From the NCBI RefSeq assembly GCF_000466685.1, contig NZ_ANNG01000044.1:1-64000 (forward strand): DNA of 64,000 nucleotides, written 5' to 3'. This DNA comes from Campylobacter concisus UNSWCS (GTDB lineage: Bacteria > Campylobacterota > Campylobacteria > Campylobacterales > Campylobacteraceae). Below are positions 1 to 8,009 of this stretch, one piece after another; positions within the stretch are counted from its first letter, which is position 1; each line of letters begins with the position of its first letter. Below the pieces are notes generated by a model that was not told the origin of the DNA, did not search any database, and saw only the letters and a program-made list of their open reading frames with translations. The position numbers and the translations under genes are program-made.

Positions 1-312
1 AAGCTCATCAAGCGTGCTTTTGTGGATTTTAAAGTCCTGTGGCAAGCCTGCAGCCTTGTTAAAATCAGCTCCCATAAAGCCAGCCCTATCCACTGTGTAG
101 CCATAAGCTTGAAGGTCACTGAAATTTAAAGAGACGAGGCTATTTTGTGAAGAAGTGGTATAAGTAAATTTAGCTGGCTCTTGGCTTGGTTTGTTGCTTT
201 CTTCTTTAACACTTTGCTTTATAAGATCACTAAAATTTAAAAATCTCTCACGTTTGTGTTGTTGCTTAGTGTATGAATTTATATTTGTGCTTAAGATGCT
301 AATATCATTCAT
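1..312 (-). CDS. Cj0814-like flagellum-dependent secreted protein, N-terminal part
   Basis: The first 104 codons of a minus-strand gene that runs off the left edge. The ATG at 312 is preceded by a strong Shine-Dalgarno (AGGAGG, about 6 bases upstream), which fixes the start. The protein begins MNDISILSTNINSY and later reads GFMGADFNKAAGLPQDFKIH. I recall this latter block as characteristic of the Campylobacter Cj0814 family of proteins exported through the flagellar apparatus. There is no signal peptide, which fits export by that route. The family assignment is from memory of the motif, and the C-terminal part is not visible. Confidence 0.5.
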   Translation of the reverse strand, partial: MNDISILSTNINSYTKQQHKRERFLNFSDLIKQSVKEESNKPSQEPAKFTYTTSSQNSLVSLNFSDLQAYGYTVDRAGFMGADFNKAAGLPQDFKIHKSTLDEL

Positions 313-1069
313 GGCTCGCCTCCTAACTTCTTGCTTGATACCAAGCAAAACATATTCCAACCCACAAAAATAAAAAATCAATCAATATAAATAAAATTTG
401 GTCTAGTAGTTTAATTTTATGTTCTATTTGTTGCTATTATTGCCTACTACATAAAAATTGCTATTTACTATTTGTTTATATAAAAAATTAGTTTAAAAAT
501 ATAATCTCTATTTAAGTAATAGTAAATTCATCTTTCATGTTGTGTTTCAGTTACTAATAAGCATCATCTCAAAAAATATCTTTCAAATATAAGTTTTAGC
601 TCTATGGTGCTAAAACTTATTTAGCACTATCAAGAGATTGATAGTGCTATAAGGTCTTAGCCAGACGGGCGAATAGCCTAAGGGCTATTATAAAAATAAG
701 TCAAATAATGCCAAGAGTCTAGTAGCTTATTTTTATGACTAGAGGCAATAAAATATTAAATAAGATATTTTGTTTATTTTATATTTAATATTTTTACTTT
801 ATTTTTATATGAGAAATCAGTCAGTAAATTGATAATGTATATTAACTTTGTAAAATATTTAAAGCATAAATTTCACTATAGCAGGTTACTTTTTTATAAA
901 TCAGCCAAATTTAGCCAAGTTGTACAACAAAAGTAGTAGAAATTTAAGATCGTCTATTTTTACGTTCTAACTTTAGTAGAAGTAACACATACTTAGATAA
1001 GCCAGCTTAATATAATACCTAACTGGCTTACTGATAAGTAGCAAAAAGAGCCTTGCGAGAGAGTCGCTA
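313..1069. other. 757-bp AT-rich non-coding stretch with stacked inverted repeats
   Basis: No convincing gene on either strand. The segment 605-795 holds several perfect inverted repeats: 622-632 with 639-649 (11 bp, 6-base loop), 672-678 with 683-689 (7 bp, 4-base loop), 690-700 with 726-736 (11 bp), and 750-762 with 782-794 (13 bp). GTGCTAA/TTAGCAC at 607-613/621-627 overlaps the first stem, so two mutually exclusive folds exist. It lies downstream of the relaxase genes and upstream of the Cj0814-like gene. A small RNA, an attenuator-like leader or an origin/transfer site of a plasmid-like element are all possible. Nothing in the sequence decides between them. Confidence 0.6.
998..1030 (-). 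terminator. Probable terminator of the relaxase genes
   Basis: Perfect 8-bp inverted repeat TAAGCCAG/CTGGCTTA (998-1005 and 1023-1030), about 40 bases past the stop codon of the gene ending at 1070. The loop is 17 bases and AT-rich. There is no strong T run, so this is a weak candidate. Confidence 0.4.
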
Positions 1070-2332
1070 TCACATTTCTAAGCTAGAGTCTTTTTTGCCA
1101 AATATCTCATTTTTTATCTCGGGTAGATGACTATTTATAAAATCCCTGACATTTGGGATAGTGCTTGCCACACTTTTAAAGAAGGTTACCACTTTTTCTT
1201 TAAAGACCTTAAGAGTTGTATTTTCATCTTTTAGCTTTTTATTTTCATATGCTAGACTTTGATTTTCATTTTTTAACGATTCATTAGCTTCCATTGCTTG
1301 CCCCAGCTCCTCTACCTCTTTTTGTTGTTTGGCAGCTAGTTCTTTATATGTTTTAATTTCTTTTTCTAGCTCTTCTTTTTCTTCTTCCACTTCTATTTTC
1401 TTGGCTTCAACACCCTTTAGTCTTGTCAGCTCTTCTTTGTCTGCCTTGGATTGGTTCATAATTTCTTTGCTGTTAAGTATCTGACTTTTATAACCGCGTA
1501 TAGCTACATCTTTTTGCTTCAAGCTTTCTTTTAGTCCATTAATCTCTTCTTTTTGAGCCAATACTATATCTTTATCCTCAAAAGTCTTATTTAGCTCTTT
1601 TAGTTCTAAAACCTCCTTATGTAAGAGTTCATTTTCTAACTCTAACTCATTTTTTCTAGCCAATACTTCACTCTTGTCGGCTAGTTGTTTTTCCAGCTCA
1701 TCTATCTTATTTTGAAGATCAGTGTCTTTAATTATGGTTATGTTTTGTTTTGTTAAATCATAGATATCTTTACTAATAGTTTTTATAAACTCTTCCATGC
1801 CCTCCTTGGATATCTCATAGTGTATCTTGCCAGTGAATGACTTTTTTTCATCAAAAACTTTCCCAACATACTCTTCAAAACTAGAAGTAATATCTTTTTT
1901 GAGTGCTTGTTCGCTTTTATAAGATAGCTCTGTTTCATGCATTTGTTTTAGAGTTTTATGAACAGCTTTGCTTCCAACCACGCCTCTTACAGCTATACCA
2001 CTAAGTGCGTCTGCACCCATATCTTGCATTTCCCTACCATATATAGCCATATTTTTCATATCTCTTCTTATGCAAGCGTGCTTAGTAAAATCATAGTTTG
2101 AAAAAAGAATTTGCCAGTGTTTGGTTTTTTCATCATTATGCTCAGCTGCAGCTACACATTCTACGCCGTATTTTTTACAATATTTATTAATAAAATCCTT
2201 GGCGTTAGCAATAATGTTTAGCCCATTTATAAACTTGGTCTCTTCTTCGTTGAGTCCTTCATTTTCTTCTTTGGGTCTTTGTGTTCCAAATGTTAAAAGT
2301 ATCTCCGTAAAAGGGGTCATCTTTTTTGCCAT
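1070..2332 (-). CDS. MobV-like relaxase, second part (motif III and coiled-coil tail)
   Basis: A 420-residue protein. Around residue 64 it reads EHNDEKTKHWQILFSNYD, which resembles the metal-binding motif III of MobV/Pre plasmid relaxases (usually HxDExTPHxH). Here the second histidine pair is altered (TKHWQ). Residues about 190-370 are a long Leu/Glu/Lys-rich coiled coil, also typical of Mob/Pre C-terminal regions. The family's motif I (HNxR) is not in this frame but in the upstream ORF at 2317-2697, which overlaps by 16 bases in another frame. The ATG at 2332 has only a weak ribosome site. It could be translated by coupling or by a -1 shift at the A6 run just after it. A transfer protein of an integrated mobile element is the most likely role. 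Confidence 0.5.
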   Translation of the reverse strand: MAKKMTPFTEILLTFGTQRPKEENEGLNEEETKFINGLNIIANAKDFINKYCKKYGVECVAAAEHNDEKTKHWQILFSNYDFTKHACIRRDMKNMAIYGREMQDMGADALSGIAVRGVVGSKAVHKTLKQMHETELSYKSEQALKKDITSSFEEYVGKVFDEKKSFTGKIHYEISKEGMEEFIKTISKDIYDLTKQNITIIKDTDLQNKIDELEKQLADKSEVLARKNELELENELLHKEVLELKELNKTFEDKDIVLAQKEEINGLKESLKQKDVAIRGYKSQILNSKEIMNQSKADKEELTRLKGVEAKKIEVEEEKEELEKEIKTYKELAAKQQKEVEELGQAMEANESLKNENQSLAYENKKLKDENTTLKVFKEKVVTFFKSVASTIPNVRDFINSHLPEIKNEIFGKKDSSLEM

Positions 2333-2697
2333 ACACGCTTTCTTGACTTGCCGTTTTTATCAGTTATCGTTTGGCTCTCATAGTCTTTTTTGAATAGCAA
2401 CATCATCTCTTTTAGCTTATTTTCAATATCTTCGTGAGACATGCTACGAGATGACTCTTTTTCTATAAGAACGCCATGGCTATTTTGCACAAAATACCTA
2501 TTGGCTCTTGTATCCCTTCTTAAATACTTTATATTCTTTGTTTGTTTGGGCTCACGCATGTTGTGACACATTCTATCTATGGCTTTTTCATAGGTGATAT
2601 TGTCAGTTAGCGTATTTATAACTATTTCATAACCATTTATCTTCATCTTAATATCCTTATTTAGATAAATTTTTAAGGTTATTTTGTAAAAATTCAC
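2317..2697 (-). CDS. MobV-like relaxase, N-terminal part (motif I)
   Basis: 126 codons as an open frame; the likely true start is the ATG at 2646 (MKINGYEIVI), giving 109 residues. The segment DRMCHNMREPKQTKNI contains an HNxR sequence like motif I of MobV relaxases, followed by a basic region. The frame closes with TGA at 2317, inside the first codons of the next gene, which carries the family's motif III. The two ORFs together have the domain order of one MobV relaxase, so this is either a frameshifted gene or a two-polypeptide version. Motif similarity only; no structure or search was available. Confidence 0.45.
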   Translation of the reverse strand: MNFYKITLKIYLNKDIKMKINGYEIVINTLTDNITYEKAIDRMCHNMREPKQTKNIKYLRRDTRANRYFVQNSHGVLIEKESSRSMSHEDIENKLKEMMLLFKKDYESQTITDKNGKSRKRVWQKR

Positions 2698-2953
2698 AGC
2701 CTAAAACAAGGAATTCGGTAGGCTTCAGCCCCCTAAAATGCGTGTTTTTTAAAAATACTATGAAATATATAATATAATTTTTGTAGCTTTTAAATTTTCT
2801 CTTAGAAATTTAGTCTGGTATAAAATTAAGAAAATAAAATAATAAAAATATAGGGGTTGCGCTCATCATAAAAGAGCACTTTAGATAGGACAAGTTAGCA
2901 ACATGAAATTAGTTACTAGTAAATCACAGATGACTAAAATTCTAGCTTTATGC

Positions 2954-3241
2954 TTAGTTAAATTTATCCTTTAGCATCTCGTATACTTCGTTGTTCTCTC
3001 TTTTGCCGACAACTAGCACCAATACTACGATCTCGTCATCTTTTACTTGATAGGCCAAGCGGTAGCCGATATCTCTTAGCTTGATCTTATAGACATCTTC
3101 GTAGCCTCGTAGCTTGTCCTTGGCAACCTTTGGGTTTTCTAGACGCTCACTTAGCTTCTTTTTAAACTGCACTTTTATGCTACTATCTAGCTTTTGCCAC
3201 TCTTTTAAAGCGCCTGGTAAGAACTCTAACTCATAGCTCAT
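2954..3241 (-). CDS. RelE/StbE-type toxin of a toxin-antitoxin pair
   Basis: 95 residues, the usual RelE length. It starts MSYELEFLPGALKEWQKLD and has the family pattern F-x-P-x-A-x-K-x-W in strand 1/helix 1, then a basic helix, then YKIKLRDIGYRLAYQVKDDEIVVLVLVVGKR, the central beta sheet with the Arg residues used for ribosome-dependent mRNA cleavage in characterised RelE proteins. The start overlaps the end of the antitoxin gene by 11 bases, the standard coupled arrangement. It is predicted to inhibit translation when the antitoxin is degraded. A decayed second copy of this junction lies at 5058-5149. Confidence 0.9.
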   Translation of the reverse strand: MSYELEFLPGALKEWQKLDSSIKVQFKKKLSERLENPKVAKDKLRGYEDVYKIKLRDIGYRLAYQVKDDEIVVLVLVVGKRENNEVYEMLKDKFN

Positions 3242-3482
3242 CTAAGCTTACTTTTACTGGTTTTTCACCACTTGCTAAAGCAGTATCTACTGCTTTACTT
3301 AGATGATACTCTTCTATTATCTCTGCCATTTTTTCATAGACAGCACTTGGTACTAGATATGCGCTAGGGACATTGTGGTTTAGTATAGCTACGACATTAT
3401 CTCCAGCTTGTTTTAAAATTTGAGCTGGAGACTTTTTTAGCTCACTTATGCTAGCTGTAAAATTTGCTTGTATAGTTTGCAT
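3231..3482 (-). CDS. StbD-like (Phd/YefM family) antitoxin
   Basis: 83 residues. The N-terminal part (TASISELKKSPAQILKQAG, then VVAILNHNVPSAYLVPSAVYE) follows the Phd/YefM fold of StbD-type antitoxins, which bind the operator DNA. The C-terminal KPVKVSLDEL resembles the toxin-wrapping tail seen in StbD/RelB. It is transcribed first and overlaps the toxin gene. A ribosome site (AAAGGA) lies about 7 bases before the ATG at 3482. It is likely to repress its own promoter together with the toxin, as related pairs do. Confidence 0.9.
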   Translation of the reverse strand: MQTIQANFTASISELKKSPAQILKQAGDNVVAILNHNVPSAYLVPSAVYEKMAEIIEEYHLSKAVDTALASGEKPVKVSLDEL

Positions 3483-3711
3483 TTTTATCCTTTATTTAAT
3501 ACCTAAAATAATACTAAATAAGATATAAAGATAGTCTTAAAAGTTTATGCTTTGAAATTTATCCCTACTCATTATCATACGATACCATCTCTACTTTAGC
3601 CTTTAGTGTGTTTGCATTAATAGGCTTGGCGTAAATGTTTAGCAAATTTTATACTGCAAACTTACTATAATAAGGCAATTAAATACAAGTTTTGTGTTAT
3701 ATAAAGAAAGA

Positions 3712-3741
3712 AAATCGGAGCAAGAAATTCTTCTCCGATTT
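3712..3741 (-). terminator. Terminator behind the 248-residue membrane protein gene
   Basis: Perfect 9-bp stem AAATCGGAG/CTCCGATTT (3712-3720, 3733-3741) just past the stop at 3753. On the minus strand it is followed by an AT-rich tail with several T residues. Confidence 0.7.
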
Positions 3742-3752
3742 ATGATTGAAGT

Positions 3753-4517
3753 TTAAGCTGTTTTGATCTCTTGCAATCTATACCATGCGATGATTTGTAA
3801 AACAAATGCCACAATCAACAAGATATAACCAATAAATATGAATACAGTAATGGTTCCAACAACCGAACCTATAAAATAGTATAGGAAAAATTTATCGCCA
3901 GATATGTTTGAAAGCTCGTTATAGACTTGAAATTCTTTGAAAAATGCATAAATCATACCTACAACGCCCACTAAACCTAAAATGACGCCAAAAATAGCAC
4001 CTGTCCCACCAGCATTCGCATAGCCAGAACCCATACCAGCAAAGCCTAATGCCCCAGTTATTGCACCGATCGAGATCAGGATAGTTGATGCTACCGCAAC
4101 AACTAGATATAAGATATAGTTTTTCTTTAGTGTAGGACTGCCAACTTTATCTGATAGCTTAAATATAGCAAACAACATACATAAAAATCCGGCGATAAAA
4201 AAGATAAATCCGATGAATGGGATAATGCCCAAAATAGGTAAAGCAGAGCCTGCTAATCCCAGCGTTCTAATGGTAGATAAATCATTGCTTTTAATATCAA
4301 AATTTATGTTATCTAAATTTAGATTCATAGATTTTGCTTTTGTGAGATAGATTTGTTTTGCAGTTTGTCCGTCCGCGATAAAATCAACCTCATCGCCTTG
4401 TTTTAAAACTATGGCGGCTCCGTCTTTTGCCACCGATGCTACGTCTTCTTGTAGATAAGTAAAACGCTGTTCATCAGCATTTAATATTATGCCAGGAGCT
4501 AATACAGTCCCTTTCAT
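3753..4517 (-). CDS. Inner-membrane protein of unknown function
   Basis: About 254 residues from the ATG at 4517, chosen because AAAGGA precedes it and because an upstream in-frame ATG (4571) has no ribosome site. The first 85 residues are soluble and predicted beta-rich (starts MKGTVLAPGIILNADEQRF). They are followed by about five hydrophobic segments, including a Gly/Ala-rich stretch and a final helix near the C-terminus. This looks like a DUF996/TM2-like small membrane protein, but I do not recognise a specific family and assign no function. It lies alone between a toxin-antitoxin pair and an adhesin, with its own terminator. Confidence 0.7.
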   Translation of the reverse strand: MKGTVLAPGIILNADEQRFTYLQEDVASVAKDGAAIVLKQGDEVDFIADGQTAKQIYLTKAKSMNLNLDNINFDIKSNDLSTIRTLGLAGSALPILGIIPFIGFIFFIAGFLCMLFAIFKLSDKVGSPTLKKNYILYLVVAVASTILISIGAITGALGFAGMGSGYANAGGTGAIFGVILGLVGVVGMIYAFFKEFQVYNELSNISGDKFFLYYFIGSVVGTITVFIFIGYILLIVAFVLQIIAWYRLQEIKTA

Positions 4518-5057
4518 GTCTATTCCTTTAAGATTAAGATAAAAAATGCTTATTATAAATTTGTTAAACAAAGTGTTGGCTTAAGTTTATAAGGTATAAA
4601 AGATAATTTTATAGAAACTAAATAATGTGGGGGGGGATTATGTATATCTAAGCAGTGACTACTTTATAGCATTAGCTTCTCTTTTTAGTATAACTGGCGA
4701 CAAAAAAACTTATATAATAGGTCAATCTCTAATTAAATTTTTGAAAAGCAATTAATTTAATTGCGAGAATCTCAGGCTAAAAAATGGATTATGTTTTTAG
4801 GCGTTGACTCTTTCTCCTTCTTTCCTCTCCCCAACCATCTCTATAACACTATCATCATAGATCTAAATAAAACAGCAATATAGATACTACTAGAGCTAAC
4901 TGATCGCAATTGTGATAAAGTAGCTATAAAGTATCTTGAATAGGCAAAGAAAGCGATCATGTGATTTATGATAAAAAATTTAATAGGAAATAGTTTTAAA
5001 AATTTTTTGGATTTGCGACATAGTTGTAAATTTAGATAGCAAATATTTTAAATTTTT
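4518..5057. other. AT-rich non-coding stretch with a G8 tract
   Basis: No intact gene. It contains a run of eight G residues at 4629-4636, described separately, and short coding-like scraps at about 4820-4980 that are broken by stops in every frame. This is consistent with decayed accessory DNA between the membrane protein gene and the adhesin. Confidence 0.6.
4629..4636. repeat. Homopolymeric G8 tract
   Basis: Eight consecutive G residues in otherwise AT-rich DNA. Poly-G runs of 8 or more are the usual phase-variable contingency sites in Campylobacter. Here no open frame crosses the tract (reading ATG just before it gives only eight codons), so it is either promoter-associated or a relic of a lost gene. 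Confidence 0.8.
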
Positions 5058-5149
5058 TATCTAGCTTTTGCCACTCTTTTAAAGCACTTGGTAGAAATTC
5101 CAACTCATATCTCATCTAAGCTTACCTTTACTGGTTTCTCGCCATTTGT
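5058..5149 (-). pseudogene. Remnant of a second StbD/RelE-type toxin-antitoxin copy
   Basis: About 92 bases closely match 3184-3275, the junction of the intact antitoxin and toxin genes. On the minus strand the remnant encodes an antitoxin tail (GEKPVKVSLDEI, stop) overlapping a toxin start (MRYELEFLPSALKEWQKLD). After that the homology breaks off and a stop follows seven codons later. It is thus the middle of a former toxin-antitoxin operon with both ends lost. Confidence 0.85.
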
Positions 5150-5198
5150 ATAAATCTAAATTTGTGTCAAATAATAATTTTTTAAATAATAAGAAATA

Positions 5199-5219
5199 GC
5201 GAAGAGAAAAACTCTTCGC
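5199..5219 (-). terminator. Terminator of the retention-module protein gene
   Basis: Perfect 8-bp stem GCGAAGAG/CTCTTCGC with a 5-base loop, starting 9 bases past the stop codon at 5228 and followed on the minus strand by a T-rich tail. It shows that the short adhesin gene really ends here and is not cut off by a sequencing error. Confidence 0.8.
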
Positions 5220-5227
5220 ATAATTGA

Positions 5228-6808
5228 TTATAGGTGATCTTCAGGCGCAGTTGTTGGCATAAAGAATGTAGTTGGAGTAAGATCAAGCGTCTCACCTGAT
5301 GGGTTGGTAGCTTTTGCCTCAACTGTGTGGTAGTCAAGCATAGAGTCTTTATAATCAACTTTTGCCTCTACGCTCCATTTGCCATTCTCATCAGCTCTTG
5401 TTGTTAAAATATCTTGTATCTCAACTGGAGTTCTCGTTTCTGTATTAAAATCATAACCATGATGCTTAACAACTAATGTTATCTCAGCATTTGCTTCTGC
5501 TGTGCCCTCAAATGTTGGCTTTCTATCCCCATCAACAGGTCTATAAATAGGACTATAATCGCCTTGCACTTCTGTTAGATCACTAAATTCATCATCATAT
5601 ATGCGCTCTATTGAGAATGCACCATTTTTTGGCGTATAGTTTTTAGGCAAATTTGTAAAACTTGAATTACCAGCAGGGTCAAACACCTGTGTTGTGAAAG
5701 AGTATTCACCAGGCACAAAGTGTTCTGGGAAACCATCACCCATTGTAGATTTATCTACTGTGAAGTTGCCATTATCATCAGCTGTTACCTTGCCTTCAAA
5801 AACTGTATGAGTTCCACTATCGTCTATTTTGCCTATTCTTACATTTATTTCAGAATTTGGCTCAGTCTTACCACTCATTGATGGCTCAGAATCACTATCG
5901 CTCATAGAAATTACATTTTTTCTTATAATGTTATGTGGTAAATCTGTCCACTCTACTGTTGGTTTAGTTGTATCAATAGTAACCTCAGCCCCTTTGCTGC
6001 TAAGGCTTCTCTCGCCATCTACAACAGCCACAGTTGTGATAGTGTGCTTTCCATCAGGAAAGTCATTTTGCACCACATACTCCCAAGTGCCATCATCATA
6101 GGCTCTTGTTTCATCTATCTTAGTGCCATTGTCATAGATTTCAACTATTGACCCAGCCTCTGCTGTTCCTTTGATAAATGGTCTATTATCATTTGATAGA
6201 TCACCTATTACATCAGCATTCCATTTGCCACCATACTTGCCATCTATTATTGTTGTAATAGTTGGAGTTGGAATACGGCTAGTTGGGTATATCTCATCAA
6301 TAGCAGCTGCAATGAGATCAAGAGTGACCGCCTCTGCACCGCCTACGTTTGAAACAGCTGGGGCATTTGCGCTTGCTTGAGATGAAAGGTTAGAAAAATT
6401 CGCACTTATATTTGAGTAGTGACCACCCTGTGCAAAGCTAGCAGCACCAAGACTTACTCCGTCACCTCCAGCGTTTCCACCAGCTTGGTTTCCACCAGCT
6501 GCAGTCTCTTCTAAAGCGTTAAGGTCTTGACCGCCTAAAATTGCTTTTTGAAGTGAATTTATATCAGCTGTTGTTTGAGAATTTTCACTAACGCTTTGGT
6601 CTAAATTTATTGAGTCTTTACCTATTAGGCTTATCTCTTTTCCATCTGCTTTTGCTATTACTACTTTTGCGTCAGTTGTTTCAGTGACTATCTTTTCACC
6701 TTGATATACTATGTCACCTACTTTTAATTCTCTGCTTTCGCCTGTTGGGCTTACAGCTTTTACGCTTCCTTGCGTTACATTTTTTACTACGCCTATTTCC
6801 TTTGACAT
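5228..6808 (-). CDS. Short LapA/Bap-type adhesin with N-terminal retention module
   Basis: 526 residues. The N-terminus (MSKEIGVVKNVTQGSVKAVS, then RELKVGDIVYQGE) matches the retention module of LapA-type biofilm adhesins, which anchors the protein in the outer-membrane TolC pore. At residues 102-106 TAAGG matches the periplasmic LapG-type protease site, and a Gly-rich linker follows. Residues about 170-520 form three bacterial Ig-like repeats (GTAEAGS, DNGTWEY, GKTEPNS and similar). LapA-type proteins are normally thousands of residues with RTX repeats and a C-terminal type I signal; none is visible here. The gene ends in DHL-stop right before a terminator. It could be a reduced adhesin or a naturally small surface protein. 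No type I secretion or lapD/lapG genes lie in this window. Confidence 0.8.
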   Translation of the reverse strand: MSKEIGVVKNVTQGSVKAVSPTGESRELKVGDIVYQGEKIVTETTDAKVVIAKADGKEISLIGKDSINLDQSVSENSQTTADINSLQKAILGGQDLNALEETAAGGNQAGGNAGGDGVSLGAASFAQGGHYSNISANFSNLSSQASANAPAVSNVGGAEAVTLDLIAAAIDEIYPTSRIPTPTITTIIDGKYGGKWNADVIGDLSNDNRPFIKGTAEAGSIVEIYDNGTKIDETRAYDDGTWEYVVQNDFPDGKHTITTVAVVDGERSLSSKGAEVTIDTTKPTVEWTDLPHNIIRKNVISMSDSDSEPSMSGKTEPNSEINVRIGKIDDSGTHTVFEGKVTADDNGNFTVDKSTMGDGFPEHFVPGEYSFTTQVFDPAGNSSFTNLPKNYTPKNGAFSIERIYDDEFSDLTEVQGDYSPIYRPVDGDRKPTFEGTAEANAEITLVVKHHGYDFNTETRTPVEIQDILTTRADENGKWSVEAKVDYKDSMLDYHTVEAKATNPSGETLDLTPTTFFMPTTAPEDHL

Positions 6809-6958
6809 GTGTCTCCCTTTTTAAATTTTTTCTTAAATTTAGCGGTTTTATTAAAATCAAACCATTGTACTTCGGTACAGTTGTGACATATTTATGACTG
6901 AAAATTTTGCAAATTTAGATTTTGTGGGGGTTTGGGTGGTTGGGAAAATTTAGATATT

Positions 6959-6987
6959 GCAAAGAAATTTAGATCAAATTCCTTTGC
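6959..6987 (-). terminator. Terminator of the PP-loop protein gene
   Basis: Inverted repeat GCAAAG...CTTTGC extended inward by AATTT/AAATT (with one wobble), just past the stop at 6998. The minus-strand tail is AT-rich. Confidence 0.65.
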
Positions 6988-6997
6988 AAATTTGGAT

Positions 6998-7987
6998 TTA
7001 CTTCACAAAAAACTCTTGTGCTAGCTTTTTATCTTCAGGCCTAATAATAAATTTCTCATTAGCGATACTAACTTCAAATTCATCATCTTGGCTAGCTTTT
7101 GTATAAGCTAGTGCGAGCCTTGCGGCAAGCTCTTTGTCAGCTTGGCTAGCATTTTTGCTTATAAAACTAACAGCTCCCACGATGTCGTCGCTCTCTTTAA
7201 ATTTAACCTGCTCAAATTTATCATTTGGGTGAGTTAAAAGTGCGTTATTGTCGCTCTCATCACGTCCTATTATCATTTTTGCGCCTTCAAGCAAGCGCAG
7301 ATGCCTACCAAGCTTTAGCCACACGACATCGATATCTCGCATCTCTTTATCAAATTTTAAGTAGTCTTTTATCTTAACTGCAAAGCTCTCGATCGTTAGC
7401 AAACAGCCACCTCCAGGAGTTGCAAAGTCCTCAAAGCCAAATTCCTTCGCCAAAGCAAGCTGCGGCTTTCTATCGCGCCCGCTTATGTCAAGTAGCTTCT
7501 CTCTATCGACCCAACCCTCGCGCTCTGGCTTAGTTGGTGGCAAGAGCTTGGCACACATCGGACGAAGCACTAGATCATCCTCATCATCAGCTAAGCGCTT
7601 AACCTGAAAGAGTGCATCTCTGCGCTGGCTCATCGGCCTTTGCCCTACGACTTCGCCCGTGATTATAAAATTTGCATTTTCGCTTTTTAGCATATTTAAA
7701 GCGGTTTTAAACATATATCCGTGGCAGTCGATGCAAGGGTTAAACTGCTTGCCGTAGCCGTATTTTGGGTTAAAAAGCACGTCACGAAGATACTCGTTTC
7801 TCATATCAACCACCTTTAGGCTAGCCCCAGCCAAGGTTGCACGGCGCCTTAAAACTTCGTGCTTCTCCTCATCCACGCCAAATCCAGTATCCATATAAAG
7901 TGCGACCACTTCGATACCCTGGTCGCTTATTATTTTCATAGAGAGCATGCTATCAAGCCCTCCGCTAAACAAAGCTAAAGCCTTCAT
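6998..7987 (-). CDS. PP-loop ATPase related to tRNA thiolation enzymes (MnmA/ThiI-like)
   Basis: 329 residues. FSGGLDS at residues 7-13 is the PP-loop pyrophosphate-binding motif of ATP pyrophosphatases that adenylate a substrate. NPCIDCHGYMF (about residue 83) carries a Cys pair, and GEVVGQRPMSQRR and TPGGGCLLT supply further conserved blocks. This set is typical of the proteins often labelled as MnmA-like or argininosuccinate-synthase-domain proteins in Campylobacter; a sulfur transfer to tRNA is plausible but unproven. The C-terminal ~100 residues are a separate small domain. It has its own terminator, and a terminator also precedes it, so it is probably a single-gene unit. Confidence 0.75.
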   Translation of the reverse strand: MKALALFSGGLDSMLSMKIISDQGIEVVALYMDTGFGVDEEKHEVLRRRATLAGASLKVVDMRNEYLRDVLFNPKYGYGKQFNPCIDCHGYMFKTALNMLKSENANFIITGEVVGQRPMSQRRDALFQVKRLADDEDDLVLRPMCAKLLPPTKPEREGWVDREKLLDISGRDRKPQLALAKEFGFEDFATPGGGCLLTIESFAVKIKDYLKFDKEMRDIDVVWLKLGRHLRLLEGAKMIIGRDESDNNALLTHPNDKFEQVKFKESDDIVGAVSFISKNASQADKELAARLALAYTKASQDDEFEVSIANEKFIIRPEDKKLAQEFFVK

Positions 7988-8009
7988 TTTTATCCTGAAA
8001 GTAAAATTT

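Noticed and set aside
191-373. 60-codon plus-strand open frame near the left edge
   Set aside because: It lies opposite the Cj0814-like gene, whose start has a strong ribosome site. Composition is that of a shadow frame.
2698-2830. Possible oriT upstream of the relaxase genes
   Set aside because: The position fits, and a small GGC-TTCA-GCC hairpin is present, but I found no sequence convincingly like a known MobV nick site.
2895-2970. Plus-strand mini-frame MKLVTSKSQMTKILALCLVKFIL
   Set aside because: 23 codons, overlapping the end of the toxin gene on the other strand. No similarity recognised. Possibly the start of a lost gene.
3575-3662. Coding-like fragment on the minus strand ending AKPINANTLKAKVEMVSYDNE-stop
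   Set aside because: Only about 27 codons are open before an upstream stop and no start or ribosome site is present. It may be a gene scrap, but it cannot be assigned.
4815-4985. Plus-strand scrap resembling a gene (ILLELTDRNCDKVAIKYLE)
   Set aside because: Interrupted by stops on both sides within 20 codons, and I cannot match it to a family. Treated as decayed DNA.
6881-6897. TGTAC-TTCG-GTACA hairpin upstream of the adhesin gene
   Set aside because: A 5-bp stem with a stable tetraloop, but it could be chance, and no T run or conserved context supports a regulatory call.
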